Of a stretch of DNA of 64,000 nucleotides, positions 28,742 through 37,211 are shown piece after piece. The notes beneath the pieces were generated by a model that saw only the letters and a list, made by a program, of their open reading frames with translations, was not told the DNA's origin and did no database searches. Source of the stretch: Vandammella animalimorsus (GTDB taxonomy: Bacteria > Pseudomonadota > Gammaproteobacteria > Burkholderiales > Burkholderiaceae_C); contig NZ_NSJB01000004.1 in NCBI RefSeq assembly GCF_002285265.1, positions 107,377 through 171,376 on the forward strand, in the 5' to 3' direction. How positions within the stretch are numbered: position 1 is the first letter of the stretch; each line of letters begins with the position of its first letter. The translations under genes and the position numbers were made by a program.

Positions 28742-29038
28742 TCAGGCGGCAGCCGGTGCGGCTGGTGCGTCCGGGCTACTGCTGCCGGCATCGGCTGCCG
28801 GGGCTGCTGCGGGCGCGGCATCGCCACTGCTGGGCGCCGGGCTGGGCGGCTTGCCGCTGTTCTTGAAATCCGTGGCGTACCAGCCCGTGCCCTTGAGCTG
28901 AAAGCTCGGCGCGGACAGCTGCTTGGCAAAGGCCTGGGCGCCGCAGTGCGGGCACTGCGTCAGCGGCGCATCGGAGAGCTTTTGCAAGACATCCTTGCGA
29001 AAGCCGCATTGGCTGCACAGGTAGGCGTAGATCGGCAT
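28742..29038 (-). CDS. FmdB-type zinc ribbon protein
   Basis: 98 residues. [20 protein letters not shown] with CxxC, then CPHCG about 20 residues later, form the FmdB zinc ribbon (residues 1-45). The tail (60-98) is low-complexity Pro/Ala/Ser. It stands 79 bases upstream of aspS on the same strand, a conserved neighbourhood; its molecular role is not established, despite the old label of formamidase regulator. Confidence 0.88.
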   Translation of the reverse strand: MPIYAYLCSQCGFRKDVLQKLSDAPLTQCPHCGAQAFAKQLSAPSFQLKGTGWYATDFKNSGKPPSPAPSSGDAAPAAAPAADAGSSSPDAPAAPAAA

Positions 29039-29232
29039 AAAAACAGCGCGGCGAAAAATCCAGCAAAGGCCACGGGGCAGCCCATGGCCTGCCCGCAGAA
29101 AAAACCGCTGATTATAAAAGCCGCGCACGGGGGCCCGGGCGCGCGCCGCAAGGCGCCTGGCCCGGCGCGCCGGCAGGCAGTCTGTGCACGCATCGCAGCG
29201 CCGTGCGCAGCAGTTAAACTCACAGGCTTTGT

Positions 29233-29393
29233 CAGAGCCTGTTCTCAGAATCTGTTCCCAATCTCGGCGCGAGTGGCAAGAAGTGGTTTGGGATGGGCTG
29301 CAAGGCACAAAGCGCAGCCCTTGCAGGCGCCGCAGACCGCCCCAAGCCGCTCTCTGGCCCGCCGCCGTGCAGAGATTTTGAACAGGTTCTCAG
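29233..29393. repeat. Dispersed imperfect-palindrome repeat, copy C
   Basis: Complete copy with left end CAGAGCCTGTTC, inner GGCAAGAAGTGGTTTGG and right end GAACAGGTTCTCAG. It ends 26 bases before minC, so it occupies the position where the minCDE promoter would be expected. Confidence 0.75.
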
Positions 29394-29419
29394 CCCCTTC
29401 TCTATCTGGATGGACGCCG

Positions 29420-30193
29420 ATGCCCAGCCAAAACCCCGCCCCAGCGCCTGCCGGCGCCAAGGTGCCTTTTGAACTCAAAAGCGCCACGCTGCCCGTGGTG
29501 GCGCTGCTGCTCAAATCCACGGACACCTATGCCATCCGCAAGGCGCTGGCCGAGCGCTTTGCCGACGAGCCGGATTTCTTCGACAACGATGCCGTCATCA
29601 TCGACCTGAGCGCCGTGCGCGACGACCCTGGCGCCATCGACTTTCGCGGGCTGATGGGCACATTGCGCAGCCTCAAGACCACGCCTGTGGCGGTGCGCGG
29701 CGGCAATGCGGTGCAGATCGAGTTTGCGCGCGCCGCCGGCCTATCCGTGGCGCCCGACGCCCCGCCGCAGCGCGCCGCCCCCGAGCCCGCACCGCCCTCG
29801 GTGGAAATCCGTGAAGTGGTGCGCGAGGTGGAGGTGGTGCGCGAGGCGCCCGCCAGCGAGACGGTGCTGATCGACAAGCCCCTGCGCTCGGGCCAGCAGG
29901 TCTATGCCCGGGGCGCGGACCTGATCGTCATGACGGCCGTGAACTTCGGCGCCGAGGTGATCGCCGACGGCCATGTGCACGTGTATGCGCCGCTGCGCGG
30001 CCGCGCCATCGCCGGCGCGCGCGGCAACCCCAATGCCCGCATCCTGACCCTGTGCCTGGAGGCGCAGCTGGTTTCGGTGGCCGGCATCTACCGCACTGCG
30101 GAAAACGACCTGCCGCCAGAAGTCGCCGGCCGCCCGGCGCAGGTGCGCCTCGATGGCGAGCGCCTGCTCATCGAGCCGCTGGGCAAAGGCTGA
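29420..30193 (+). CDS. minC: Septum site-determining protein MinC
   Basis: 257 residues. N-terminal domain about 15-110 (FELKSATLPVVALLLKSTD), a charged linker rich in Glu/Arg/Val (EIREVVREVEVVRE), and the C-terminal beta-helix about 155-255 with RSGQQVYARGADLIV and GRAIAGARGNPNARI, which contacts MinD and FtsZ. MinC blocks Z-ring assembly near the poles. First of minC-minD-minE. Confidence 0.95.
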   Translation: MPSQNPAPAPAGAKVPFELKSATLPVVALLLKSTDTYAIRKALAERFADEPDFFDNDAVIIDLSAVRDDPGAIDFRGLMGTLRSLKTTPVAVRGGNAVQIEFARAAGLSVAPDAPPQRAAPEPAPPSVEIREVVREVEVVREAPASETVLIDKPLRSGQQVYARGADLIVMTAVNFGAEVIADGHVHVYAPLRGRAIAGARGNPNARILTLCLEAQLVSVAGIYRTAENDLPPEVAGRPAQVRLDGERLLIEPLGKG

Positions 30194-30339
30194 GCAATGA
30201 CACTCTGAAACACCGCCAGCTCATGACAGGCGCCAAGCGCCACGCGCACCAAGGCAGAATACGCACACTTTGACCCGCTCCGCCCCGCAGCCACCGGGCC
30301 GGGTGCGACCAGAACCGTAACTTTCACAGGATGCATTCC

Positions 30340-31155
30340 ATGGCCAAAATCATCGTCGTCACTTCCGGAAAAGGCGGGGTCGGTAAAACCACCACCAGTG
30401 CCAGCTTCTCATCGGGCCTGGCCATGCGCGGGCACAAAACGGCAGTGATCGATTTCGACGTGGGACTGCGCAATCTGGACCTGATCATGGGCGCCGAGCG
30501 CCGCGTGGTCTACGACCTGATCAACGTCATCCAGGGCGAGGCCAACCTCAACCAGGCGCTGATCAAGGACAAGCAGCTGGAGAACCTCTACATCCTGGCC
30601 GCCTCGCAAACGCGCGACAAGGACGCGCTGACCGAAGAAGGCGTGGAAAAGGTGCTCAACGACCTGGCCGGCATGGGCTTCGAATACATCATCTGCGACT
30701 CGCCCGCCGGCATCGAAAGCGGCGCGCTGCTGGCGATGAAGTTCGCCGACGAGGCCCTGGTCGTGACCAACCCGGAAGTCTCCTCGGTGCGCGACTCCGA
30801 CCGCATCCTGGGCATGCTCGCCTCCAAGACCAAGCGCGCCATCGACGGCAAGGAACCCGTCAAGGAGCATCTGCTCATCACGCGCTACAACCCGGGCCGC
30901 GTCGAGGGCGGGCAGATGCTGTCGCTGAGCGACATCCAGGAAATCCTGCGCATCCCGCTCATCGGCGTCATCCCCGAATCCGAGACCGTGCTGCAGGCCT
31001 CCAACCAGGGCCTGCCGGCCGTGCACATGAAAGGCTCGGACGTGGCCGAGGCCTACCAAGACGTGATCGCGCGCTTTCTCGGTGAGCAGCGACCGCTGCG
31101 CTTTGTCGATGCCCAGAAAGGCGGTTTTCTCAAGCGCATCTTCGGCGGGAGGTAA
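30340..31155 (+). CDS. minD: Septum site-determining ATPase MinD
   Basis: 271 residues from the second ATG at 30340, which gives the canonical start MAKIIVVTSGKGGVGKTT; an ATG three codons earlier overlaps the ribosome site AGGA. Deviant Walker A has Lys11 and Lys16. The C-terminal amphipathic helix (GGFLKRIFGG) binds the membrane in the ATP state. MinD carries MinC and oscillates under MinE control. Confidence 0.97.
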   Translation: MAKIIVVTSGKGGVGKTTTSASFSSGLAMRGHKTAVIDFDVGLRNLDLIMGAERRVVYDLINVIQGEANLNQALIKDKQLENLYILAASQTRDKDALTEEGVEKVLNDLAGMGFEYIICDSPAGIESGALLAMKFADEALVVTNPEVSSVRDSDRILGMLASKTKRAIDGKEPVKEHLLITRYNPGRVEGGQMLSLSDIQEILRIPLIGVIPESETVLQASNQGLPAVHMKGSDVAEAYQDVIARFLGEQRPLRFVDAQKGGFLKRIFGGR

Positions 31156-31158
31156 GCC

Positions 31159-31443
31159 ATGGCCTTGATCGACATGCTCTTTGGCGGGAAGAAAAAAACC
31201 GCCTCCGTGGCCAAGGAGCGCCTGCAAATCATCCTCGCGCACGAGCGCAGCGACCGCACCACCAGCAAGCCGGACTTCCTCAACGACCTGCAAAAAGACC
31301 TGGTGCAGGTGATCTCCAAATACATCCAGATCCATCCCAACGACATCAAGGTCAACCTCGACCGACAGGACAACCTGGAAGTGCTGGAGGTCAAGATCGA
31401 GATGCCGGAGTCGGAACTGCGCGCCAAGCCCGGCGGCCAATAA
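31159..31443 (+). CDS. minE: Cell division topological specificity factor MinE
   Basis: 94 residues. The N-terminal membrane-targeting segment ([13 protein letters not shown]) is followed by the MinD-contact stretch [14 protein letters not shown] and a dimerisation domain. It begins 3 bases after the minD stop. It stimulates MinD ATPase and sets the pole-to-pole oscillation. Confidence 0.96.
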   Translation: MALIDMLFGGKKKTASVAKERLQIILAHERSDRTTSKPDFLNDLQKDLVQVISKYIQIHPNDIKVNLDRQDNLEVLEVKIEMPESELRAKPGGQ

Positions 31444-31486
31444 ATCCAGCACTCTGCCCGCCCGCCCAGGCGAGCGCGGCACCTGC

Positions 31487-32314
31487 TCACGCGCCCTGCC
31501 CGGCCGGCAATGGCGTGCGGGCAAACACCATGGCGGAGACCGCCGCCACACCCGCATCATGCTGTAGCACCCGGGCCAGCGCCCACAACGTAGCGCCCGT
31601 GGTCATCACGTCATCGACCAGCAGCACGTGCTGCCCTTGCAAGCACGGGCCGGGCTGCTGCACAGCAAAGGCCCGGCGCAGATTGCGCCAGCGCGCCTGC
31701 CGCCCCATGCCAGCCTGCGGCGCCTGCATGCCGTGGCGCAGCACCACATCCTGGCGCAGCTTGTGCGCCTGCCCCGTTTGCGCAGCCAGTGCGCGCGCCA
31801 GCTCCCAGGCCTGGTTGTAGCCGCGCTGACGCAAGCGCGCCGCAGCCAGCGGCACGGCCACGATGGCATCGACGCCGTGCAGCAAAGCCGTACTGCCCGA
31901 TTGCCGCAACAGCAGCTGCGCAAAGCCATGCGCCCAGGCCGGCGCAGCGTAGTACTTGAACTGGGCAATGAGCTGCTGCCAAGGGTAGGCGTAGTCCACC
32001 GCCGCCACGCAATGCTGCAACGGGCCGGGCCGCACCATGCAGGCACCGCAGACCAGGGCAGACCAAGGCAACGCCCTGCTCTGCACCTCCCCACCCATCT
32101 CGCCCCGCGCCTCACCCTGAGCCAGCACGCCATCCGCAGGGGCCGGCAACGGCAAGGCACAGCGCGCGCAACGCGGCACCTGCCGCCCATGGCGCGCCAG
32201 ACAATCGCCGCACAGGCCAGCCGGCCCGCGCCACACCGGCCAGCGCCGGCACAGCGGACACTGCGCCGGCAGACAACGGGCCAGCAAGTCAACACGCAAC
32301 AAATGCAAAGGCAT
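31487..32314 (-). CDS. ComF family phosphoribosyltransferase-like protein
   Basis: 275 residues from ATG 32314 (AGGAG 7 bases upstream). An N-terminal zinc-finger region has CPLC, CGDC and CARC; the C-terminal PRTase domain ends with HVLLVDDVMTTGATLWAL, the PRPP-binding loop. Related to ComF/GntX, implicated in DNA uptake. Convergent with minE, and divergent from the BioC-like methyltransferase, its usual neighbour in Comamonadaceae. Confidence 0.9.
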   Translation of the reverse strand: MPLHLLRVDLLARCLPAQCPLCRRWPVWRGPAGLCGDCLARHGRQVPRCARCALPLPAPADGVLAQGEARGEMGGEVQSRALPWSALVCGACMVRPGPLQHCVAAVDYAYPWQQLIAQFKYYAAPAWAHGFAQLLLRQSGSTALLHGVDAIVAVPLAAARLRQRGYNQAWELARALAAQTGQAHKLRQDVVLRHGMQAPQAGMGRQARWRNLRRAFAVQQPGPCLQGQHVLLVDDVMTTGATLWALARVLQHDAGVAAVSAMVFARTPLPAGQGA

Positions 32315-32475
32315 GGCAGGCTCCTGAACATTGGCAACCCTGCCTCTGGGCCACCCGCGCTGGCAGCGTCCAGGCACGGCCTGCCAGCGCGCCCCATCAT
32401 GCCACGGCAGGCCTCACCGCCTACCGCCTATACTCGCGCGCTGGCTGCGCCGCCCCCACCGCCTCCACTGACCAC

Positions 32476-33369
32476 ATGTCGTCCGCAGACACCCCACCGA
32501 CCCTGGACCCTACCGCACTGGCGCGCTGGCAAGCGCGCGCGCCGGCGGCCAGCCCCTGGCTGCACGAAGAAGTCGGTCGGCGCATGCAAGAGCGCCTGGC
32601 CTGGATGGCTCGCGCACCACAGACCTGGTGTGACTGGGAACCCGTGCGCGGCGGCATGCAAACCCACGACCTGATCGTGCAGCGCTACCCAAAAAGCAGC
32701 TGCTGGATCGTGCAGCAACAGCCCGAGCAGCAACGCGTGGCAGCCCAACGCTGGCGCACACCGCGCTGGGCCCGCTGGGCCGGCCGCGCCGCCGTGCACC
32801 TGCAAGAGCCTGCGCCGCAAAGCCTGGACATGCTCTGGGCCAACATGGCCCTGCACCAGCAGGCCCAGCCCCCCGCCGTACTGCGCCGCTGGGCGCAATG
32901 GCTCAAGCCCGATGGCATGGTGCTGTTCTCCTGCCTTGGGCCCGACACCCTGCAGCAACTGCGCAGCCTGTACCAGCAACTGGGCTGGCCGCCGCCTGCG
33001 CAGCAATTCACCGACATGCACGACCTGGGCGACATGCTGGCGGCCAACGGCTTTGCCGAGCCCGTCATGGACATGGAGTGCATCGAGCTGCAATACACCA
33101 GCACCGAGCGCCTGCTGCAAGAGCTGCGCGAGCTGGGCCGCAACCTGCACCCACAGCGCTTTGCCGCGCTGCGCGGGCGCCAATGGCTGGCGCAATGGCA
33201 CCAGGCCCTACAAAGCCTGGCCGACGCGCAAGGCCGCATCGGGCTGACATTTGAAATCGTCTACGGCCACGCCATCAAGGCCGCCCCCGCAATGCCCGTG
33301 GCCGCCCAAACCCACATCAGCCTGGCAGACATGCGCCAGAGCCTGCAAAAACACCGCCGCGAAACTTGA
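32476..33369 (+). CDS. BioC-like methyltransferase domain protein
   Basis: 297 residues. The region DMLWANMALHQQAQPPAVLRRWAQWLKPDGMVLFSCLGPDTLQQL is the BioC pattern downstream of the SAM site. The usual glycine-rich motif I (VLDxGxGxG) is replaced by a stretch without glycines (RYPKSSCWIVQQQP), so SAM binding may be weak or lost. True BioC methylates malonyl-ACP to start biotin synthesis; no other bio gene is in the window. Members of this variant next to comF are common in the family. Confidence 0.7.
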   Translation: MSSADTPPTLDPTALARWQARAPAASPWLHEEVGRRMQERLAWMARAPQTWCDWEPVRGGMQTHDLIVQRYPKSSCWIVQQQPEQQRVAAQRWRTPRWARWAGRAAVHLQEPAPQSLDMLWANMALHQQAQPPAVLRRWAQWLKPDGMVLFSCLGPDTLQQLRSLYQQLGWPPPAQQFTDMHDLGDMLAANGFAEPVMDMECIELQYTSTERLLQELRELGRNLHPQRFAALRGRQWLAQWHQALQSLADAQGRIGLTFEIVYGHAIKAAPAMPVAAQTHISLADMRQSLQKHRRET

Positions 33370-33483
33370 GCGCCCGCGCAAAGTCTTTGCGTGACAGGCA
33401 ATCAAGCCGATTGGAGCTGTGGTCTGGCGTTGCAAACGCCTCGCCCCGGGCCACCGGGGTCCGACTGCGTTTTGCTGCTTGTA

Positions 33484-33540
33484 TCCCATCCCAAACCGCT
33501 TCTTGCCCACTCGCGCCGAGGCTTTGAACAGGTTCTGAGC
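33484..33540. repeat. Dispersed repeat, copy D (right half)
   Basis: Contains CCCAAACCGCTTCTTGCC, ACTCGCGCCGAGGCTTTG and GAACAGGTTCTGAG, the right arm of the family; a matching left arm is not clear in 33375-33480. It lies just outside the CRISPR-Cas island and may mark its boundary. Confidence 0.65.
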
Positions 33541-33654
33541 TGCAATACAGCCAGACCGCACGGCGACGCAGGCGCTGTTCGCGATTGGGCTGCCAACAAC
33601 CGGCAGCTGGCGCCAACCACGTCGGGGATTGGCAAATCTTGGGGCCAGAAAAGC

Positions 33655-33749
33655 CGAAAGCCGGGCATGCCCGGCTTTCCATTTTTTGCATCTAGCTACA
33701 AAAGCATCAGCTTGTTAGCGACCAGAGCACAAATCCCAGTGAACTAGTG
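33655..33749 (-). ncRNA. tracrRNA of the type II-C system
   Basis: Read on the minus strand. A TATAAT box at 33756-33761 places the start near 33749. The anti-repeat at 33714-33742 includes a 20-base exact complement to the CRISPR repeat (its plus-strand image is CAGAGCACAAATCCCAGTGA at 33723-33742). Beyond it the lower stem continues: GGUCG pairs with CGGUC of the repeat, a CU/C bulge follows, then AAC pairs with the repeat's first bases GUU. Downstream come a small hairpin AAGC-UGAU-GCUU and a strong hairpin at 33657-33678. Total about 95 nt, the usual II-C size. It is divergent to cas9. Confidence 0.8.
33657..33688. terminator. Hairpin ending tracrRNA (also plus-strand terminator)
   Basis: A perfect palindrome (AAAGCCGGGC and its complement, 33657-33678) is followed on the plus strand by CCATTTTTTG and on the minus strand by CGGCTTTTC. 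It would end tracrRNA on the minus strand and stop plus-strand transcripts entering from the BioC-like gene. Confidence 0.75.
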
Positions 33750-33755
33750 ACAGCG

Positions 33756-33761
33756 ATTATA
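33756..33761 (-). promoter_or_regulatory. -10 box of the tracrRNA promoter
   Basis: A perfect TATAAT on the minus strand, 7 bases before the predicted tracrRNA start. No strong -35 is present 17 bases upstream (TGCAGA). Confidence 0.7.
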
Positions 33762-34074
33762 ACCCCATCCGCTCTGTCTCTGCATATCCATGCGCAATTA
33801 TTTGGTCGCGCACCCCAACACTGGCAATGCACTGGTGGCGTAATCCCCAATTCAAGAACTCCACGCACACAAGCCACAAAATGTTAAATTGCGCGCAAAC
33901 GGTGTCTCGCGGATAGTCTGCGAAGGGCTTCTGGGAGGCACTTAACCTGAGGTCGTAAAACAGCAAAGAGGGGCTACAGCAAGTAGACAGGGCTTTCGAG
34001 CCGCCCCCTGGTGACAGACATGGATGCCGCACAGCATCCATCAATGCATGAATGTGTGGAAAGGGACTGGTTTC
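33762..34074. other. Divergent leader between tracrRNA and cas9
   Basis: About 310 bp, less GC-rich than its surroundings, with no gene. It must hold the cas9 promoter, but no confident -35/-10 pair was found (AAATGTTAAAT near 33878-33888 is the best AT-rich block). A stem-loop of 8 bp (ATGGATGC at 34020-34027 against its complement at 34034-34041) would form in the cas9 mRNA leader about 19 bases ahead of the ribosome site. Confidence 0.45.
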
Positions 34075-37000
34075 GTGTCAAGAAAAAGAAACATCATTCG
34101 TTACCGACTGGCTTTGGATCTGGGCTCCACCTCGCTGGGCTGGGCCATCCTGCGCCTGAATGCTGACAACCAGCCCACCGCCATCCTCAAGGCTGGCGTG
34201 CGCATCTTCAGCGATGGCCGAAACCCAAAGGATGGCTCCTCTCTGGCCGTGACCCGCCGCGCCGCCCGCGCCATGCGCCGCCGTCGCGACCGCCTGCTCA
34301 AGCGCAAGGCGCGCATGCTGGACAAGCTGATTGCACATGGCTTCTTCCCACAGGACGAGGCCGCGCGCAAAGCATTGGAGGTGCTCAATCCCTACCAGTT
34401 GCGCGCCGAGGGCTTGCAGCGCGCACTGATGCCGGGCGAGTTCGCCCGCGCAATGTTTCATATCAACCAGCGCCGCGGCTTCAAGAGCAACCGCAAGACC
34501 GACAAGAAAGACAGCGACAGCGGCGCCCTCAAAACCGCCATCAGCCAACTGCGCCAGCAACTGCAAAACGAAAACGCCCGCACGGTAGGCGAATGGCTGT
34601 GGCAACGCCTGCAAGCCGGCCAAGGCACGCGTGCCCGCTACCGGGAAACGCGCATCGCCACCGACACAGGCAAGGGCAAGATCGACAAAAGCTACGACCT
34701 CTATATCGACCGCCAGATGGTGGCCGATGAGTTCGATGCGCTGTGGGCCGTGCAGGCGGCCTTCAACCCCGTACTGTTCAACGAGCAGGCACGGGCCGAA
34801 CTGCGCGACACCCTGCTGCATCAACGCCCGTTGCGCCCGGCCAAGCCAGGGCGCTGCACCTTGCTGCCGGAAGAAGAGCGCGCCCCGCTGGCCCTGCCCA
34901 GCACGCAGCGTTTTCGCATCCTGCAAGAGGTGAATCACCTGCGCATTCTGCACCCAGACTTGCGTGAAGAAGCATTGACGCTGGATCGGCGCAATGCCAT
35001 CGTGGCCTTGCTGGAGAACAGGGGAAAAGTCACGTTCCAGGCCATGCGCAGAACACTCAACCTGGGTGATGCCGTGCAATTCAATTTGGAAGACGCCAAG
35101 CGCCGTGAACTCAAGGGCAATGCCACCACGGCGGCACTGTCGAAAAAGGAACTGTTCGGGGCAGCGTGGCACGACTTTGACGAAGCCTTGCAGGACGACA
35201 TCGTGCTGCGCCTGGTCACGGAAGAAAGCGAAGCCGAACTGGTGCAATGGCTGATCGAAAACACTGGCGTGGATGAGGCACGCGCCACGGCCATTGCCAA
35301 CACTGGCCTGCCAGAAGGCTACGGCAGCCTCAGCCGCAAGGCACTGGCGCGCATCGTGCCTGCGCTGCGCGCCGAGGTCATCACCTACGACAAGGCGGTG
35401 CAGGCCGCCGGCTTTGCCCATCACAGCGATTTGCGATTCAGTTTCGAGTACGACAGCGCCGATGTGGAGCAGGTGGGAGAGCGTATCGACAAAACCACCG
35501 GCGAAATCCTGCCTGTGTCTGCCTTCAAGCAGTTGCCCTACTACGGCAAGGCGCTGCAACGTCACGTGGCCTTTGGCAGTGGCAACCCGCAAGACCCGGA
35601 AGAAAAACGCTACGGCAAGATCGCCAACCCCACCGTACATATCGGCCTGAACCAGGTGCGCCGCGTGGTCAACGATTTGATCCGACGTTATGGCCGGCCA
35701 ACCGAAATCGTGGTGGAACTGGCGCGCGAGCTCAAGCAAAGCCGTGAGCAAAAGCTGGAGGCGCAACGCAAGCAAGCCGACAACCAAAAGCGCAATGCGC
35801 GCATTCGCGCGGAAATTGCGCCTATCTTGGGCATCAGCGAAGAGCGGGTGAAGCATGCAGACATTCAGAAATGGATCCTGTGGGAGGAGTTGAGCTTTGA
35901 CGTCGCCGACCGCCGCTGCCCCTACAGCGGCGTGCAGATCAGCGCGCGCATGCTGCTCAGCGATGAGGTGGAAATCGAGCACATCCTGCCCTTCTCTCAA
36001 ACGCTGGATGACAGCCTGAACAACAAAACCGTTTCCATGCGGCAAGCCAACCGCATCAAAGGCAACCGCACGCCTTGGCAGGCGCGGCAGGACTTTGAGG
36101 CGCAGGGCTGGCCGTACGAGGGCATGCAGCAACGCGCCGAACGCATGCCCCGCGCCAAACGCTACCGCTTCGCGCCCGATGGTTACGAACGCTGGCTGGG
36201 TGAGGACCAAGGCTTTCTGGCGCGCGCGCTGAATGACACGCGCTATCTCTCGCGCATCGCCCGGGATTACCTCACCCTTGTCTGCCCCGGCGGTGTGCGG
36301 GTGATTCCGGGGCGGATGACGGCTTTGCTGCGCGCCAAGTTCGGCCTGAATGGGGTCTTGAGCCTGAGCGGCGAGAAAAACCGCGATGACCATCGTCACC
36401 ATGCCGTGGACGCCTGTGTCATTGGCGTTACTGACCAGGGTCTGTTGCAGCGCTTTGCCGAGGCCAGCGCGATGGCTCGCCAGCAAGGACTGGAAAAGCT
36501 GGTGGAAACGATGCCCTTGCCTTGGGAAACCTACCCAGCGCATGTGCAGCGCGCCGTACAAAACATCTGGGTCAGCCACCGCCCCGACCATGGGCATGAG
36601 GGCGGCATGATGGAAGAGACTTCCTACGGCATCAGCAAGGATGGGCGCATCAAGCAGCGGCGCAAGGCCGATGGCAGTCAAGGGCGTGAGATCAGCAATC
36701 TGATCCGCATCAGCGAACCAAGCCAGCCCGAGCGCCACGGCGTAGACGCCGAAGGCCAGCCTTTGCCCTACAAAGGCTATGTCGGCGGCAGCAACTACTG
36801 CATCGAAATCACGCGCAATGACAAAGGCAAATGGGAGGGCGAAGTGATCTCGACCTTCCGCGCCTATCAAATCGTGCGCAAACATGGCGTGGCGCGCCTG
36901 CGACATCCAGAGATGGCACAGAACGGGAAGGCGCTGGTGATGCGCCTGATGATTGACGACTGCGTGCGCCTAGAATTGGACGGACGGGAAGAGACGATGC

Positions 37001-37197
37001 GTGTGGTGGTAATTCCCAGGAACGGACAGGTCTTCATGGCGCCACTGCACGAAGCCAATGTGGATGCCCGCAACCGGGATAAGAATGATCCGTTCTCCTA
37101 TATCTCGAAGATGGCCGGCTCCTTCCTAAAAGCCAAAGCCCGCCACATCACCATCTCGCCCATCGGCGAGCTGCACGACCCCGGCTTCAAGGGCTGA
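34075..37197 (+). CDS. cas9: CRISPR-associated endonuclease Cas9, type II-C
   Basis: 1040 residues from GTG 34075, chosen because AAAGGGA lies 8 bases upstream; ATGs at 34048 and 34024 lack a ribosome site. RuvC-I YRLALDLGSTSLGWA with Asp15; Arg-rich bridge helix AARAMRRRRDRLLKRKA; RuvC-II IVVELARELK with Glu548; HNH IEHILPFSQTLDDS with His636 and Asn659; RuvC-III HHAVDACVIG with His776 and Asp779; then WED/PAM-interacting regions to 1040. The residue before the HNH His is Glu, not the commoner Asp. Size and single short REC lobe fit II-C. All nuclease residues are present, so it should cut both strands under crRNA:tracrRNA guidance. cas1 starts 14 bases after its stop. Confidence 0.97.
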   Translation: MSRKRNIIRYRLALDLGSTSLGWAILRLNADNQPTAILKAGVRIFSDGRNPKDGSSLAVTRRAARAMRRRRDRLLKRKARMLDKLIAHGFFPQDEAARKALEVLNPYQLRAEGLQRALMPGEFARAMFHINQRRGFKSNRKTDKKDSDSGALKTAISQLRQQLQNENARTVGEWLWQRLQAGQGTRARYRETRIATDTGKGKIDKSYDLYIDRQMVADEFDALWAVQAAFNPVLFNEQARAELRDTLLHQRPLRPAKPGRCTLLPEEERAPLALPSTQRFRILQEVNHLRILHPDLREEALTLDRRNAIVALLENRGKVTFQAMRRTLNLGDAVQFNLEDAKRRELKGNATTAALSKKELFGAAWHDFDEALQDDIVLRLVTEESEAELVQWLIENTGVDEARATAIANTGLPEGYGSLSRKALARIVPALRAEVITYDKAVQAAGFAHHSDLRFSFEYDSADVEQVGERIDKTTGEILPVSAFKQLPYYGKALQRHVAFGSGNPQDPEEKRYGKIANPTVHIGLNQVRRVVNDLIRRYGRPTEIVVELARELKQSREQKLEAQRKQADNQKRNARIRAEIAPILGISEERVKHADIQKWILWEELSFDVADRRCPYSGVQISARMLLSDEVEIEHILPFSQTLDDSLNNKTVSMRQANRIKGNRTPWQARQDFEAQGWPYEGMQQRAERMPRAKRYRFAPDGYERWLGEDQGFLARALNDTRYLSRIARDYLTLVCPGGVRVIPGRMTALLRAKFGLNGVLSLSGEKNRDDHRHHAVDACVIGVTDQGLLQRFAEASAMARQQGLEKLVETMPLPWETYPAHVQRAVQNIWVSHRPDHGHEGGMMEETSYGISKDGRIKQRRKADGSQGREISNLIRISEPSQPERHGVDAEGQPLPYKGYVGGSNYCIEITRNDKGKWEGEVISTFRAYQIVRKHGVARLRHPEMAQNGKALVMRLMIDDCVRLELDGREETMRVVVIPRNGQVFMAPLHEANVDARNRDKNDPFSYISKMAGSFLKAKARHITISPIGELHDPGFKG

Positions 37198-37211
37198 GCA
37201 AGGGGCGCAGC

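Noticed and set aside
33714..33800. tracrRNA on the plus strand
   Set aside because: The plus reading leaves a mismatched, short lower stem and no clear hairpins downstream, whereas the minus reading has a TATAAT, better pairing and a closing hairpin. Kept only as a weaker alternative.
34078..36906. Open frame of 942 codons antisense to cas9
   Set aside because: No recognisable domain, while the plus strand carries every Cas9 motif.
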